A stretch of DNA of 60,030 bases from an uncultured Lachnospiraceae bacterium (lineage in GTDB: Bacteria; Bacillota; Clostridia; Lachnospirales; Lachnospiraceae), in assembly GCA_934317845.1 (NCBI GenBank), contig CAKRES010000018.1:1-60030 (forward strand), in the 5' to 3' direction. The position numbers and the translations under genes were made by a program. This document shows, piece by piece, positions 59,753-60,030 of the stretch (position 1 is the stretch's first letter; each line of letters starts with the position of its first letter). The notes under the pieces were generated by a model. That model was not told the origin of the DNA. It saw only the letters and a program-made list of their open reading frames with translations, and searched no databases.

Positions 59753-59825
59753 TGGAACCTACAGGGCTCGAACCTGTGACCCTCTGCTTGTAAGGCAGAT
59801 GCTCTCCCAGCTGAGCTAAGATTCC
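59753..59825 (-). tRNA. tRNA-Val (TAC)
   Basis: 73 nt. Acceptor GGAATCT/AGGTTCC, discriminator A, anticodon loop CTTACAA (TAC), T-arm ACAGG-TTCGAGC-CCTGT. Confidence 0.95.
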
Positions 59826-59863
59826 ATATTAACTAATATTATATGAAATTGTAATATTAGAAA

Positions 59864-59937
59864 CGACCCGGATGGGGTTCGAACCCACGACCTCCGCCGT
59901 GACAGGGCGGCGCTCTAACCAGCTGAGCCACCAGGCC
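59864..59937 (-). tRNA. tRNA-Asp (GTC)
   Basis: 74 nt. Acceptor GGCCTGG/CCGGGTC with two wobble pairs, discriminator G, anticodon loop CTGTCAC (GTC), T-arm GTGGG-TTCGAAC-CCCAT. First tRNA of the operon. Confidence 0.96.
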
Positions 59938-59952
59938 AAATCATGTATTTGA

Positions 59953-59981
59953 ATTATACACTAAAAACTGCACACAGTCAA
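59953..59981 (-). promoter_or_regulatory. promoter of the tRNA operon Asp-Val-Thr-Tyr-fMet
   Basis: TTGACT (59976-59981), 17-bp spacer ending GTG, TATAAT (59953-59958), 16 nt before tRNA-Asp. Confidence 0.88.
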
Positions 59982-60030
59982 GACTTTTTTACGCTTTTTC
60001 TTTCACTTACTTTTGAAGACAAGCCCTCGA

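Overview
The window looks like chromosome of a low-to-moderate GC Firmicute of the class Clostridia, most likely a gut Lachnospiraceae. Grounds: the order tmk-yaaR-holB-ricT-trmN6-rsmI (the Bacillus yaa/yab order), Gram-positive RBSs and sigma-A-type promoters with 17-bp spacers, tRNA genes without encoded CCA, BlaI/BlaR1 pairs, an agr-type peptide system, and a cytoplasmic GH26 mannanase next to a cellobiose-2-epimerase-type enzyme. The genus cannot be fixed from the sequence alone.

Layout. 1-0.7 kb: two decayed genes (a truncated GNAT and a frameshifted unknown). 0.7-1.7 kb: an XRE regulator fused to a toxin-like C-terminal domain, with its own promoter and operator. 1.9-8.3 kb: a minus-strand operon of DNA-replication, rRNA/tRNA-modification and envelope functions ending in an ABC-like pair whose ATPase has lost its motifs. 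8.5-17.4 kb: tyrA, a SpoVK-type AAA ATPase, two CobW-type GTPases (one with a histidine-rich repeat) and a type IIA topoisomerase pair. 17.5-20.5 kb: two BlaI repressors around a BlaR1 protease lacking a recognisable beta-lactam sensor, each repressor with a promoter and palindromic operator. 20-31 kb: a PdaA-type deacetylase, MTA/SAH nucleosidase, TSCPD protein, murG, acyl-ACP thioesterase, a chemoreceptor, paired PH-domain proteins and mannoside genes. 31.6-38.4 kb: a TPR-DUF4037-DUF4125 fusion and a four-gene ECF sigma/anti-sigma operon with two lipoproteins. 38.7-39.7 kb: a second-type RsmH.

39.8-51.7 kb is the most interesting part. A complete agr-like quorum-sensing locus (agrB, an unlisted 40-codon agrD, and divergent agrA and agrC) heads a long minus-strand run: agrB-agrD-structured leader-secreted 136-aa protein-hairpin-membrane-anchored 396-aa protein-two ABC-2 permeases-ATPase. 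A second three-gene ABC exporter (39.8-42.7 kb) sits on the far side of an IS3-family element. The agrB promoter and the promoter of this second exporter carry the same arrangement: two 10-bp direct repeats with a 21-bp period (core ACC[AG][CT]T on the minus strand), placed at the same distance (38 bp) from the -10. This suggests an Agr regulon that couples peptide sensing to a secreted effector and two exporters or immunity pumps.

51.7-60 kb: a MATE exporter, tRNA-Phe, an ABC exporter divergent from a NarL-type two-component system that carries a 71-bp tandem repeat, endonuclease III, and a tRNA operon Asp-Val-Thr-Tyr-fMet with promoter and terminator.
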